Origin: Lingula anatina
Lineage: Eukaryota; Brachiopoda; Lingulata; Lingulida; Lingulidae
NCBI RefSeq assembly: GCF_001039355.2
Contig: NW_019775738.1
Coordinates: forward strand, 135,916 to 199,915
DNA: 64,000 nt
Reading direction: 5' to 3'
Below the pieces are notes generated by a model. The model did no database searches, was not told the origin of the DNA, and saw nothing but the letters and a program-made list of their open reading frames with translations. Made by a program: the position numbers and the translations under genes. Shown piece after piece: positions 11,201 to 24,414 of the stretch. The stretch's first letter is position 1; the number at the start of each line of letters is the position of its first letter.

Positions 11201-11868
11201 CCGGTAAAGGCCACTGCTGTTTGGTATAATCTATAGCAGCAAACGCACTACCAGGACCAATAAAATGGAGAATTATTTTAAGAAACGATCAAGGAGGTAA
11301 GGATATACTCGCCAGGACTTAAGTACTGTTGCCTCAAGAGAAAAAAAAGACCGATTACTGCTATTGGGTGTTATTCCATTGTGTTACTACCGTACAACAG
11401 CAGAACAATGCCACTGACATAACTGGTTAAACGCCATATTGAATGAATGTTTTGAAAGCATTAACATTGTCTTCAAGCGTGACATATTGTGTTACAGAAA
11501 TGATTAGATTAAGCTAAAATGCACATGTAAAGATTAACTAAAACTAGGTATAAAACGTGGAAGTTCTACGAGTATGAGACTTCTTAATTCAGAGACTGTT
11601 GAAGAAATTGCAATTCGAAGAACTAAATGATAAATTCGTTACACGAGACAGACTGTTCGATAACGTGTAATGATCTCTAGTAGGCAGGATATATTAAATG
11701 TACATGTACATGCTATACCTTTGGGGCAATAGAGTTCAATACCACAGATGAATAAAGCGAATTCGAATTATATGACAAATTATCTGGATATTAGTCTTAC
11801 TCCAGATAGAGATTTCACCACTAATGAATGAATGTACGTAGTAGAAGCACAAGTAACAAAAAATGGTG

Positions 11869-11874
11869 TTTATT
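11869..11874 (-). terminator. Candidate polyadenylation signal AATAAA
   Basis: The + strand TTTATT reads AATAAA on the - strand, about 420 bp after the TAA at 12292. It supports the model in which the unassigned gene ends at 12292. Confidence 0.35.
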
Positions 11875-12028
11875 TTGTGACCCACCAGTAAATATCGTTA
11901 AAATAAACTTTAAACATCACTTTTCGTGTCTGTTATATTACAGCTGCATTATCTTATCATTTAATTTACCCGCATCTGCTTTGTTAATACATACAGTGTA
12001 TATACTGTATTTAAGATACATGTACCAG

Positions 12029-12063
<35 letters not shown>

Positions 12064-12291
12064 GTTAATGTGGGTGAGTGTGTGTGTGTATGTTTCAGTC
12101 ACTCCGCACCTCTAACAATATTAATTACGATAACATTAAATTAACAAAGCAAAACTTAGGGGAAATCCAATAAGCGCCTGAAAAGTAGATTTTTCTTAAA
12201 TTCAATATTTTGTCATTTTTCAACGTGGAACTAATGGTCACACTCGATTCGGGTTAAGATCATACAGGTAGCTAACATGTATATCAGTCAC

Positions 12292-15200
12292 TTACTTAAA
12301 CATCTGGAAGCGGCCGATGCTGCTATTGTAGAATACTTTCAGTTCGTGAAAATGTCCGTTGTCTGTAGATGTTCTAACTGCGATCTTAGCTCCGTCCTTC
12401 ATTCTTTGGATACTGTCAGCATCCAGCACTAAGCTACAACGGGAATGCATACACAGGTTTTTATTTACATTCACACCTATTGCTGTATAATCGAATACAG
12501 AAAAATGAATTCTAAGTAACAATTCTAAAATCTCACAAAATCAGTCTATATTGAGACTATAAATAGCTCATTAAACTGTAAAGAAAAAGGACATTTTGGC
12601 ATGATAAATTTTTACAATTAATACAGATATGAAAGGTTCCTAACATATTGGGCATTGCTATTAAATCATGTTGATAACCCTTTGACAAAGTCGTGTCAAT
12701 AAAGTATAGGGGCAATCGTGAGTGAGCCAGTTACAGCGTGTCTAACCATAGAAGGCGGACGTCACCGAAAGTGACCGCTTCGCTAAGGGGGCGGGGTATA
12801 CCATACTATGTGGATGTCACTCAAAGTGAACGTTTCCCTTAGAGGGCGGGGTATACCATACTATGTGGATGTCACTCAAAGTGACCGCTTCGACATGGGG
12901 GCGGAGTATACCGTAGCATGCGGATGCCACTCTAAGTGATCATGTGTGGTGTACTTACGAAAGTATGCGAGTATCACATTGGCGCCCGTGTTCCTTAGGG
13001 CACCCAGTATTCAAGGAGTGCCAGTACGAGTGTCAGTCACGCGGGTGATAGTGACAACAAAAAATCTTTGTCACAAATTAAACGTTCATTAACGGGAGGG
13101 GGAATGATAAACACCGATTTATTAATTATTTTCACCCACTGTGGAACTTTCAAAAAATATCTTGATTCGAAAATTATTTTATATAAATTAAAATTGAAGC
13201 AAAGAAAACAAAATATTTTATGTTCCGTTCTCTCAATTACAAACACAAATCTTCTGTATGTGTAATACTTTTATTAAAATAGTTAGACCAAGCTTTTCAT
13301 TTTTAAAAGCACAATGCAATGATCTATTATTATCTCTAGTTAACTCCCTTTCTCCCTCCTTCTTTTTGCTCCCCCCCCCCCTCTCTCTCTTGATTCTATC
13401 TAAGGTCACATCCAAAATAGAAGACTGACTAGTCCGAGGGTCAAATATGGCCAACCCTCTTGAATATTCCCCACGGGATTTCTATTCAGTGTCTATTAGC
13501 GGATTAGACGGCAATATGTGTAGTGAGTCGCCATATTTGACCCTTGGACTAGTCAGTCCCCTATTCTTAATGTTGCCTATTAAAGCGTCAAAAGCAAATC
13601 AAGACAAAAATTTAAGTTCCTTTCCCTGTGCCTACATATGAAACTTGCGATTTCCTGCTGACTGTTTCAGATTTTTCATGCAAAGCAAAGTAAAATCATT
13701 TGACCCTTGCGCCCCAGGCAAACTCAGTTAGCACCCTCATGCTTCCTTCAGCGCAGCTCTAAACTAAGGGTCCATTTCGAATAGATCCGAGCACAAACTG
13801 ATCCGCCGACTAAATATAGCCGAATCCACTTCAGAAGCGATGCCGCTAATACCACGATGGTCTCCCCGCCTCCACACGAGCTGTCGCTGCAGGGGGGGGG
13901 GGGGGCTAACATTAAACCTTGGAGCCAAGCTTTAATCCGTTTAATGGCGCGTGTGGAAGGGGGAGACCATCGGGAATCAGCGGGAAGTACCGGTAAAGTC
14001 GGCCATATTTAGCAGGCGGATCAGTAAGCACTCGGATCATCTATTCTGAATGGCCCCTAAGAAGCGTGTAAGCGGTAATGTCCAAGCCACAGCTAGCAGG
14101 CAGACATACGTGTGGCTATGCTGGCTGATCACTGCACTCGTGGACAGCGATGTCTCTAGGGTTTGGTCAGCAGTCACAGGGGCCATGGTGGTTCCCGTGG
14201 CCAGAGCCAAGGGACTCTCGCGGTACATGTTAATATACCGCTGCTGGTCCATCACCATGTCCTGAAATATACACAGAATGAATGAATAGATGCCTTACGA
14301 GTCCGTTCTGTTAATGTAGAAAAGTAAGATGTTTAGGTGGGCACGCACTCGTTGTATGAATATGCTGACAAGAAGGAGGCAGGCAGACAAACTGCCTCAG
14401 ACGGACAGGCAGCTTTTTTGTTTCATAAACGTAAACACAGGCAAGCAGGAAAAGCAAAATATCTAAACAGAAAGCGAACCAGGTAAACAGACAGACAATC
14501 GGAAATATTAAATGTTAAACATTTAACAGATAGAAAAAGATAGAAAAAGATGGCGAATGATGCTGACAAGCCTTATGAGCAGACAATGATTGGATAAGGA
14601 TAAGTATTTTTAAAGCAAATAAACCTTCCCTTCAACAAAAACAAAATGGTAACAAAGAAGGAAATCTACAGTAACTAAAAAAAAGGAACCTGAGAAAATA
14701 GTGCAACAGTGTAACTCTTCAGCTCACCTTGAGCGCGTCTATCTCTTTCATGATCGTGCTGCCCTCTACCGACGCAGGCATTATGGGCCATCGCTGACGT
14801 ATTTCGCCTACGTCAGCAATGTTCAGTTTCACTCGAAAACCAGACGCGTCAACTGTTCTCACTACACCTAGAAAAAGAAACATTTGACTTAAAATCAGAT
14901 CATACAACTATAAATGCATATCATAAAATGTGATAAAAGCTGAATAGATATCATTATTAGAAATTATTTTGCAATCCCATAAAGCCCAGAACAATACGGG
15001 GTAAAGAAAACGAAAAAGTTGTAGGCCTAATGCAAGTACATGTGCATCTACCGGTTTAAGTAGGACAAAGTTAGACAGCACAATACAATTACCGCGGAAA
15101 GACACAGACCTACCAAATTATGTTTGAATGATCTATATCAACGAAAATTTTTATTTATGTAAATAGAAAACTGAACGTTTTAAGCTTCCTTTGTTAACAC

Positions 15201-18200
15201 ACTGTCTTTTAACACATCTAAAGGAGTGTAAGTACATTTACATTTTAATTTATGTAGGGCGTAATGTTTTTAACTGGTTCTCCTTTCTTCCAATACGATA
15301 TCATTTTCACACAATGAAAATGCGAAACTGAAATCTTTTGGTTGTTGGTTCCTCGAATAAAATATCACACATTTTAAGAACGAATTAACCCATACCGTTT
15401 TTATCCAGAACGCCTACACCGTATCTCCCGGTATCGGCAGTGTCTCCTCTCTGTTTTCTGGCAAACATCTCTACCGGGGTTTGATAATAGAGGGCGTTGT
15501 TGGTCCCATTAAAGGCCTTGTCCACAGTTTTTTGCCCATTTCGGTTTCCTATAAAAACATGAAAAATAGTATTTTGTACTGGATGTTTAAAACATATAAC
15601 AAGGAAATTGCAAACAGATAGAGGAGCAACGGCTGATATTATCCTTCTTCTAGTGGAACATTTTTGTGGGCCTAAAAGATGAAGAAGGGGCAGCTTTACA
15701 AGCTAAGAGGGGGCGGTGCGTGTCCCGCTGTGCTTCTATCTGGATACGTCGTTCTGATTGAAACAGACTCTTTATAAAATTATTTTGGAAATATTACCAC
15801 CTATCATCAAATTATAATTAACAGAATGGTGTCAGAGATTGTAAAATACATAAATGAATATACATATACCGAGGATGGAAAACTGATGGTGGACATAATG
15901 TGGTCTAGAAGTTGGACTGTATTTCTTTTGGGGATTTTTTTTTTCATTTTATCATTTTTTGTCTTTGTAATTTATTACTTAGACACCATTTGTATTAACA
16001 GATCAGTTAAACAGTGCAAATAGCCCTTCATTTCGGGAATCGTCAGTACTTTCAACAAGTTATGGAGAGAGAAGAGGGCATGGGATAGAAAAGAGAAAAA
16101 GGAGAAAGACGTGGAGAGAGAGAGAACAATGCGTGTATCTCACCCTCCTTCACAGACATCCCCTCGTCGGTGTATGCCAGCCCTTTGAACGTCAAATCGT
16201 ACGGGTTCCATCTACTTAGCGGTGTCATATACACTATCTCCAGCGGGATTGCGTATGTCCATTTCTGCTGGACCGTCACACAGTCTATTCACGCATAAAA
16301 CATGAAAAATATAAGATTGAATATTAAAAAAACAGAAAAATAAATGAATAAATAAATTTAAAAAAAGAAAAATAAAAAGAGGGTTCACAGTGTTACTGGT
16401 TGTTTCATATAATGATCACAACATCAAAATATTCACAAAGATTTGTTTTAACGCAAATGGCAGATATCTGCCACGTCCCAGTAAAAATATACCCTATACC
16501 AGGGCAGCAGATGTTTTTTTTCACTGGATATTCACAAATATGTCCCTAGTTAAATAATGAAACTTTTCTGCTCTGAACTGTATCAGATAAAAGTGCACAT
16601 AATCAAAACTGCAACCCTGATAGAGAGTAGTGGAAACGAGATTCACCTCCAAGATCTTCCCAAATAGGTGAAAGAATTCCACGGTCCACAGAAGAAGCCT
16701 CTATATACACGGTACATATATACATTATACTGTAGAAATATAAAATGTCCAATATTTTAAAAGAACAGTCAGAGATTTTGTAAACTGCCTTATTTATTAA
16801 AATGTACGACCACTACAAGTTTTCAATAGACTTCACCTCGTCCACGCCGAGCGCAGTTAGTTATGTTCAGCCCAACTACATCCGGTTGTGACGTCATAGC
16901 CATAAAGACATTTTGGTCAGAGTACCCACGGTGCATCAACTTCCGGCCATCTGCCCCCTAGGCGATATAAAAATGGAAATGCATGTCACTTATAATCAAC
17001 TTAAATTGCGAAAAAAGCAAGCCATATGTGTTTAGACCAATGTAGCAATGTTATCAAATATAGTCGCATTGATGCTCGCTTCTATTTCGATCGCTAGAGT
17101 TTAATTTGTCTATTTGTTTAATTATTTATTTAAGGTTACAGATGATACGATATGTTCTTTTGGCTGATAAGATACTGTTATGAATCTCGAATTTTAATAT
17201 AGCGATGGATAATAAGGTAACGGTGTAAAATCATTCCACCATTTTCAATCGAAAGGACCGTATGCACATAAATAAATAAATTAACCAATAAATAAATAAA
17301 ATGAAAAGAGCTATTTTGTATCACTAAGAGAGAGAGAGAGAGAGGCGACACCAGAGAGCGGGTACCTTTTGCGTAACTTTGAACCAGCGATGATAAAAGC
17401 CAGCGTTCAGCACACGGGGGCTGCCGTCCTCGTCGTCCTCATACCGCAGGGCCACGTCACCAAACAGGTCGTCCGTCAAGTTGGCGCGGTAGTTGTCTTT
17501 CCCTGGGATCTGCTCCATTAATGAGTCCAAGAAACCATAATCGTAGAAACGACCCTCACCCCAATGGTCCGAGTCCTCTGGGTTCAGTTGAAATCTGTGC
17601 ACACATGGGCAGTATTCACAACCAATGTTAATTCGCGGACTAACAGATCGGTGGATGAAATGTGGCCAATCCACTTGAAAGCTTGTGGCGTAATTAATCC
17701 CCGTGGGCAATTTATTCACTGTCTAAGGGTGTATTCCCAGAGATTTAGATCGATCCAGGATTAAGATTTAGATCGACCTAACTCCCTGGGGGTTCACGCT
17801 AAATTGCAGTCAGCCGAGCGCGCACCATAGTTAATTACCCCCTTACAGCTTTCAGTAGGCGGGACAGATGCTTAAGCCGGCTAAGCTGACAGTAATTTAG
17901 TGAGACTCCCCACAGGGATAGATCGATCTAAAATCTATGGAAATGGGGTCTTATAGAGGATTACGCGCCATGCTTTCAGGTGGGACAGCCATATTTCATC
18001 CGCCGATCTGTTAGACAGCAAATGAATGCGGTGTTAACATATTGGAGATTTTAAAGCACATCTGGTACGTTTATCAGATATTGTTTCGTCTTTTACATGG
18101 TTTATATTTATTGCATCATGCATTATTTTTCATAATTATTATTATTATTTATTTGATCATATATTTTTGAAAATAAGATAAATGATGAGGCAGATGCAAA

Positions 18201-21080
18201 CAATATATACATTAAAAGAAGGCCAAAGGATTAATTCATCGATTTGCTGATTCTTCAATAGACGCAGTTACTTATTTGCTTTAAAATTCTTTAAAATTAA
18301 ACTGGAAAACATGTATGTAAAAACACAAAAATACGAGCAACAATAAAGTAAAGGACAGATTATTCAATAATTGAATAATAATGAATTATAAGTATTTTAC
18401 ACACGAAAAAAGTTAGAGCAACATGGACTTAAATGAATAATAAATCAGGACTCAAATGCAGGTTTATTTTTACTAGAATAACATGAGAAGGGTCTTTATC
18501 ACCTTGCCCTTCTGGACAGCGTCTGTTGATCAATCCCCGCTTTGAAAGCCATTCTAGAATGGAGGTCGTCCACGGTGCGGAACCTGTTGAAGGGCACGTC
18601 TTGGGAGAGAGGATGGCATAATATCCGATAGTTCCACTGCGCAAACTCGGGAATGGTGCCGTTGATTCCGGTGAGGTGAGCGATCGTGACGGGGAGGTAG
18701 GCGAAGTTCTCTAAGTTGTCCTTACGACCAGAGGCTGCGCTGAACCGAGCCTTCTGATGCAGGTCGAACCAACTGGTGGCGTCCAGAAAGTGGCGGTCGC
18801 TGGCGAAGGATTCCTGGAGCGACGCTGAAAACGTAAGAAACGACGAGGAAGTAAGGTACGTTGCATGCATGAAGGCCTGTATATGTTTTGAAAATCACTT
18901 TAAAAGGTGTGAATTCCACTTAAGCCCTTTATCAAGCAATTTTTGTCTTGGAAAGTGAAGGTAGTAATTTTCAGTAATAATATTTCTGAAACCTGAAAAG
19001 CGCAGTCCACTTTGGAGTTCAAAATGCTCAGCCGGGGTATATGAACCGGTGCCAGTACTACAGAGATGTAGTTAATTAAAAGTCTCATTTTTGTAAAATG
19101 TTCCCCAAAAGTATTTTTAATTATTTTAGATATAACACTATTCATTAGTTATTTTCATAACTTAAGTGATATCGTTGTATTTATCATTTTAATTCTTCAA
19201 CAACCATTTTACCTGAACTTTTCATCCATGCGCCTTCCAAGTAGCAAAGTACAGGCTTGAAAAAATTGCTATAACGTCGTATTGAACTATCCTGAAAAAA
19301 GTAGATAACTTCCATTGAGGGGACTGATAATTATTTGATTGTCCCCCTTCATTTCTTATGTTGTTATTTCATTTACAGGCTGTTTCGGTATAAACATCAC
19401 TTATCTACGTACTCATGACTTATGACCCAGAAAACTTTCTGATTTCCAAAAGCAGAAATGAAAGCAAATGAAATGACCATAAAAAGCGCCATGAATTTTC
19501 GCTTTTAGCTGTAGTTGTCTCACCTGCTCTTTCCACGCTCTGAAATATTCCTTCATCTCTGCTATTTGATCACTGACGCTTTCCTTTGAAATGACCTGAT
19601 TAACACCAGAAAATAAACAGCAAGGTTAAAAAGATAAACACAGGCCGGTGTCAAAAAAAAATTATAAACTTGAAATTGGGGAAATATGGACGAAGCTGGC
19701 TGCGTAAAGTGAAGTTCGCGATACTGGCCGAAATGAGTTCCGCGGTTTTCAGCAATATGTGCATTTGGTTATCACCACATATACCGCATGTCATTGTCCA
19801 TCAGATCACAATACACAATCTGGACTTGGTTAAAAAGACTTGTATTGCTATACAATGAATAAAGGACAAAGTAGTCGGCCTTAATGTCTAGGCTGTATTA
19901 ACATTCGCAAGCAACCTGTGAAAAAACATGTCATACTACAGTTGCAGTAAAAAAATTCAACGGTGCTTTAACAGTTGTTATATGTAGTTCAGTTAGTATA
20001 GACTTGTTATCATTAAATTAATGTTTAATACCTTAAAGGGATAATGACTCTTCGTTTTGTCCAAAAAAAAAATGAATTTTCCTGGAGTCAACAACAATTT
20101 TCCCATCCGTATACCAATGATTAATCAATCTATTTTTACATTCAAAGTTATGTTCACATATTTCTATACGTTTTCCCTTAAGATTAAATGGGTTAAGTAA
20201 TAAATAAATGGTTCAGTACTCGGTACAACTTTGTACTTGCACGCACACATAACAATTGAAAAAACATATGACACAAATGTAATTTACCATTGAATAACAA
20301 ACTCTTCATAAAAAATTACACAACACTGTATAAAGTACTACTTACCTTTCTGGGCACTTTTGGAAAGGGAATATCCTCAGTGCAGTGCAACGTCTGTTTC
20401 CTACGACATGGCATCTTCAGCTTGTAGTCATTATGCCGAGTCCTGAACTCCACACCGTTCAGTACAGCTATCGTCTCCCCCATCCCCAGGGTACGGTCGT
20501 AGTTGATATGGTCGTGGATGTTCGCCAGGCTGTTACCGACGAAGGTGGTGGAGTGATAAGGTCGGCTGCCTGAGAAAGAAATGTCGTTTCTGGACATTTA
20601 AACGACCGGTTTATATTTCGTCTTTCATTTTTAAACATTACCCTTTAATTTGTTCATTTTTATATTCATTGATCTATTCATTATTATTATTATTATTATT
20701 GCTTTCTCTCATGGCCGCATAGAATAGCTGCATAGAATAGCATTATACAGTATAATTGACCATCCCAATAAAACTTAAGACTTGAAAAAAACATTAAACC
20801 CAGCCTTCAAAATCACCTACTCACCGCCTGTTTGCAATCTTATCTGCTTGAGCCCAGAACTTCCCTCAGACCGTATTCGTTCCTCCACAAACAGCTGCTG
20901 CATTATCAGCTGCCTCCCCAAGGCGGCCACCGTGCTCTGCAGTTCACGTATGATCTCGGCATTTCCCGTCTCACACTTGGACACCGTAAGTATACACGTG
21001 GTCAGCATCAACAAAGTCAAGGTCAGGGACTTGAATAAAAAGAAATGGAATGTGAATGGTGTATATATATATATAGAAAG

Positions 21081-21133
<53 letters not shown>

Positions 21134-23919
21134 TTCTTTTTTTCTTTCTCTTTTTATCACCGAGATATGCTCAGCCATCTGTTTTGCCTTAACTATCTTT
21201 TCAGACTATTGGTAATGTGTTATACGATCCCATTCCATAATCTAGTATAGCTGACCCTTTTTGTAACTAAGACATCTTTGATTTCGTTTTATGAATTCGA
21301 CCCTTTAAAGTAAACAACGGCATGGTAAACCCTGGACCACAATATAATTGATAAACTGAGTGATGTGGCGACATCAGAAAATATAGGCGCATATTTGCTT
21401 TATATATGTTTGGGCCCATTCCCAGAGACGCCACCAGTCTATCTTGATCGGTCCAACTCCAACAGCACGCACGTTAAATAGTTAATAGTTAAACAAATAG
21501 TTAAACAAATCTGTATGCCTCCTCCTGGCGTTGAGTGGAATACAGGAAAGTTGGTGATTATTCCAGTTCGTTGGAAACAATAGGGGGCGTGCCATTCAGT
21601 TAAAGGGATAATAAATCTTCGTTTTGGCCAAAAAATTAATTTTCCCACACTTACCAATGCTTAATGAATCCATTTTTACATTCAAAGTTAGTCCCTGTTT
21701 TTTTTTTTTTTTTCTAAAAAGTTTTAAGAGATTTTATCAGAGTATAGCCATCAATGGTGGTCACGTGGTCTTAAGACAAGCTCAGATATCAGAATAATTG
21801 CTATAACTGCCGTTTTTGTGGTAAAACAGAATATATTATATTTCTGTGAGTTATTCACAATGTTTGTATTGTGAAATATTAATCTCATACGAAGAGTTAT
21901 TATCCCTTTAAATATATGCTGATAGCACTCTGAAAGAGTCCTCTCAGAATTGGGTGGATCCCCGTAGAACGATAGTGTCTATGAGAATGGGGTCTTAGAC
22001 TTTCCAAAAAAATCCGACTTGCAAGCACTAACAATGGAAAGGGCGAGGTCAGGAATGCCACGCCCGTATAACGTGCACTGGATAAAGAAATTGAATAATG
22101 CTCCTTTGCCAGACAAACGAAATGGAATCACGCTGAAAACTCCAACTTGCGTCAGTGGTTTGTCATCTGATTCCTTGGCATTTAATCACCCAGCAATCAC
22201 ACAAAGCGTGCGCCCTCACATGGAAAATTACACATGTACATAATGTGAATTTAATTGCCTTGACAAGACGACAAATAAGACATAATTCCACCGTCTCAGG
22301 GAGACAACTTCATTCCGAGGTCTTCCCATGCACAACACGTATGTATTTTCCTTACCAAGGTGAAGGTACAAAAAAAATTGTTAAAAGAACCAAGGTCATT
22401 TTTTCAGGCGGACTTTCTGTCTTTCGTTTAATGCATGAAGCCACCCACCCTGCCCAAGCTTTGTGCCCTCAGGTGTTCACGAGTATAATCCAGACATCAA
22501 GTCTTACTCCAGTTCTTTGTGTACCATAATAAATGTTTGCCTAGACAAGTGTAAATTCGGTCACCCTTAAAAATATCTGTCGAAGTAAAATAAAGCTGCC
22601 GCGTAGAGCCCTGGCACGAGGGACATGAAGCCGTAGACTCTCTTCACACCGCGAGATACAGTTTTCTGTGTCGCTCCAGTTTGTGGGACTGACAATATGC
22701 CTCGTAAGAGAATCACCTAAAAAGAGCCTCCGCGCTCGAAACAGTCAGTTACCTGGATTAAATTCCATAAGAGCGTTTAGAGCTTTTACAAGGGAGTGAT
22801 GTCGCCCCCCCCCCCCCCACCAACTTAGCTTATTTACATGGTAAGACAAGTCAAAATTCTGCTTTACAGAACACTATACTGTTCCATGTGGAAATGTGAA
22901 ACATACTTTACTGCTGCATGTACCGTGACGTGTACTTGTATTTCAGACAGAACGAAAATACGACGAAAATACGACGGTTTTTTGTTTAAAACGTGAAGTG
23001 CATGCACACCATATATGAGCTTTGTTAAAGAAAAAAATCACCGATATATGACCTTGATAGTGTATATCCGACCCCCCTTTATCGTGATGTAAAGCAAAAT
23101 TCAATTGGTCGCTACTAACAATTTGTTGTTTACAAATGGCAAATTACTTTTTAAGCAAAATTTTGTTTCATGCAGCCTTCGTTCTCCGAAATTTGAAATG
23201 CAGTAGACTTTTTGTCGGAGACGGATTCTATCTTTCACGCTGTCTGGAAAATACCAGAATAATTTTTTATAAAAGTTATTTATAGAAGGAAGAAATTGAA
23301 TTACTAAAAACGTCATCAGTGTTTCACGAAAGATCCCTTAGAAATTTCTTGTGACTTTTTCACCAAATCTACAGTATATATATACACAACATAACTCGCC
23401 TTTACATCAGAAAACTCCTCGTATATTTCGTGGTATTTGCACAGCAGAAATAAGACTAAGGGTACATGCGGGCGTTCGTTTACTTACTGTATACATCGTG
23501 TAATGTTAGCTTACATAGAAAGAGAAAATCCTACAGAAGTACTGGTATTGAGCAGTTCTGTCAGCGTGGCTCCCGTGCGTTTGATATACTGGGCCCTTTG
23601 TTCACATATTCATCTTTTCAAGCCTGAATTATTTTCCATGCCGCTGGTCCAGAATTATCCCTTTTTGTCGTTTATTTGCGTCACATATTATGATGTTGGT
23701 AGAAACAGAACGATCTTCCCTACATATTTATATATACAGTACAACTCTGCTAGCAAGAATCAAATGTGTGCTTTGCAACTGATATACATGTTTTTTTTTT
23801 GTTTTTTTTTTTTTTGCTATGGCTACAACCAGAAATCAATTTTTCATTAAAGGGTTCCCCTGATACATCTTTTTTGTATCAAAACTTTTATATCTATTAA
23901 ATATGTTTATGCGCACGCG

Positions 23920-23962
<43 letters not shown>

Positions 23963-24414
23963 CTTTTCACAAAATATGAGGTTTATCATGTGTAGAACAG
24001 ATAAATCTAAAAAAATTTCCATTGTCATGGAATGCTATATTTTGTATAGTGGCATCTACTTTACGTCCTCCATTGTATAAATTAAATCAACGCAGGTCAT
24101 TTTGTTTCTACTTTATCCCTTACTTCCTACATGTATGAAGACGATTAAAATTCAAATTTTCGAAAAATATGTAAAACATGCCCATTGGATCAATTCTCAG
24201 TTGTTTGTGTGTACATTTCTTAACTATAAAAAACAATTTAAGCCTGCAATCAGTGTCTCATCACAAAACGTTTAGAGAAGCCGGGGCATTTTCTTTTTAG
24301 AAAATAAACCATATAAATAAATAAACAAATAAACAACCACAAACCTCCCCGCTGAATCAAAGCATGTCATTTGCCTCTCCTTTCCTTGTATCCTTGATAT
24401 ACACCTACCTTCAT
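12292..24414 (-). CDS. Unassigned secreted protein, 13 exons, about 661 residues
   Basis: Exons, in - strand order: 24414-24409, 21029-20825, 20569-20346, 19595-19524, 19291-19213, 18824-18503, 17594-17366, 16957-16837, 16284-16144, 15548-15396, 14867-14728, 14261-14110 and 12433-12292. All phases match and the sum is 662 codons with TAA. The first exon holds only ATG AAG; joined to exon 2 it makes a signal peptide, MKSLTLTLLMLTTCILTVSK. A short coiled-coil-like stretch follows (EIIRELQSTVAALGRQL). Then comes a globular region with striking motifs: IHDHINYDRTLGMGE (about residues 88-102), LTGINGTIPEFAQWNYR with LCHP (about 246-267), and RFYDYGFLDSLMEQIPG. Possible N-glycans occur at NGT, NLT, NIT, NGT and NSS. 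It has few cysteines. I do not recognise the family. Residue 661 is followed by a perfect GTAAGT donor, so the C-terminus could extend. Confidence 0.82.
12755..12945. repeat. 55-bp tandem repeat, about 3.5 copies
   Basis: Unit GTGGATGTCACTCAAAGTGA, then variable CGCTTC, then GGGCGGGGTATACCATACTA. GC-rich compared with its surroundings. It lies in the intron before the last exon of the unassigned gene. Confidence 0.85.
13423..13559. mobile_element. Short inverted-repeat element (family D)
   Basis: Arms GACTGACTAGTCCGAGGG plus TCAAATATGGC, and GCCATATTTGACCC plus TTGGACTAGTCAGTC, about 30 bp with one mismatch, enclosing about 80 bp. Intronic to the unassigned gene. Confidence 0.7.
13768..14057. 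mobile_element. Long foldback element (family E)
   Basis: Outer arms GGGTCCATTTCGAATAGATC and GATCATCTATTCTGAATGGC, with inner GATGGTCTCCCCGCCTCCAC against GTGTGGAAGGGGGAGACCAT. Ends about 50 bp from the exon at 14110 of the unassigned gene. Confidence 0.7.
17717..17956. mobile_element. Foldback element, family B copy
   Basis: Arms share TTAGATCGATC, TCACGCTAAATTGCAGTCAGC and the outer CCATTTCC/TCCCAGAG ends with the 1166 copy. It lies just upstream (- strand sense) of the exon at 17594 of the unassigned gene. Confidence 0.7.
20033..20181. mobile_element. Family A element, internally deleted copy
   Basis: Begins CCTTAAAGGGATAATGACTC and shares TTCGTTTTGTCC and CCATTTTTACATTCAAAGTT-type sequence with 21600-21911, but is only about 150 bp. 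Intronic to the unassigned gene. Confidence 0.55.
21061..21131. repeat. TA microsatellite
   Basis: (TA)n broken once near 21075. It lies just upstream of the exon 2 acceptor of the unassigned gene. Confidence 0.95.
21411..22004. mobile_element. Family B foldback copy split by a nested family A element
   Basis: Outer arms GGGCCCATTCCCAGAGAC and GAGAATGGGGTCTTA are the family B ends. A complete family A element (21600-21911) interrupts one arm. The order of insertion, B first then A, can be read directly. Confidence 0.65.
21600..21911. mobile_element. Family A element (TTAA-flanked MITE)
   Basis: Ends TTAAAGGGATAATAAATCTT and, inverted, TTAAAGGGATAATAACTC. Both sides have TTAA. The interior includes TATATTCTGTTTTACCAC in inverse orientation, shared with the 35241, 53133 and 59184 copies. 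Confidence 0.75.
23911..23960. repeat. GC/AC dinucleotide repeat
   Basis: Alternating GCGCGC then (AC)n. Alternating purine-pyrimidine sequence is prone to Z-DNA. Confidence 0.9.

Noticed and set aside
11060-11210. Sushi-like fragment on the + strand (CNGEWTTVP)
   Set aside because: No phase-consistent acceptor exists and the stretch coincides with an inverted-repeat element.
22019-22529. Overlapping + strand frames near 22.2 kb
   Set aside because: No signal peptide, domain motif or matching splice sites; composition is that of flanking noncoding sequence.
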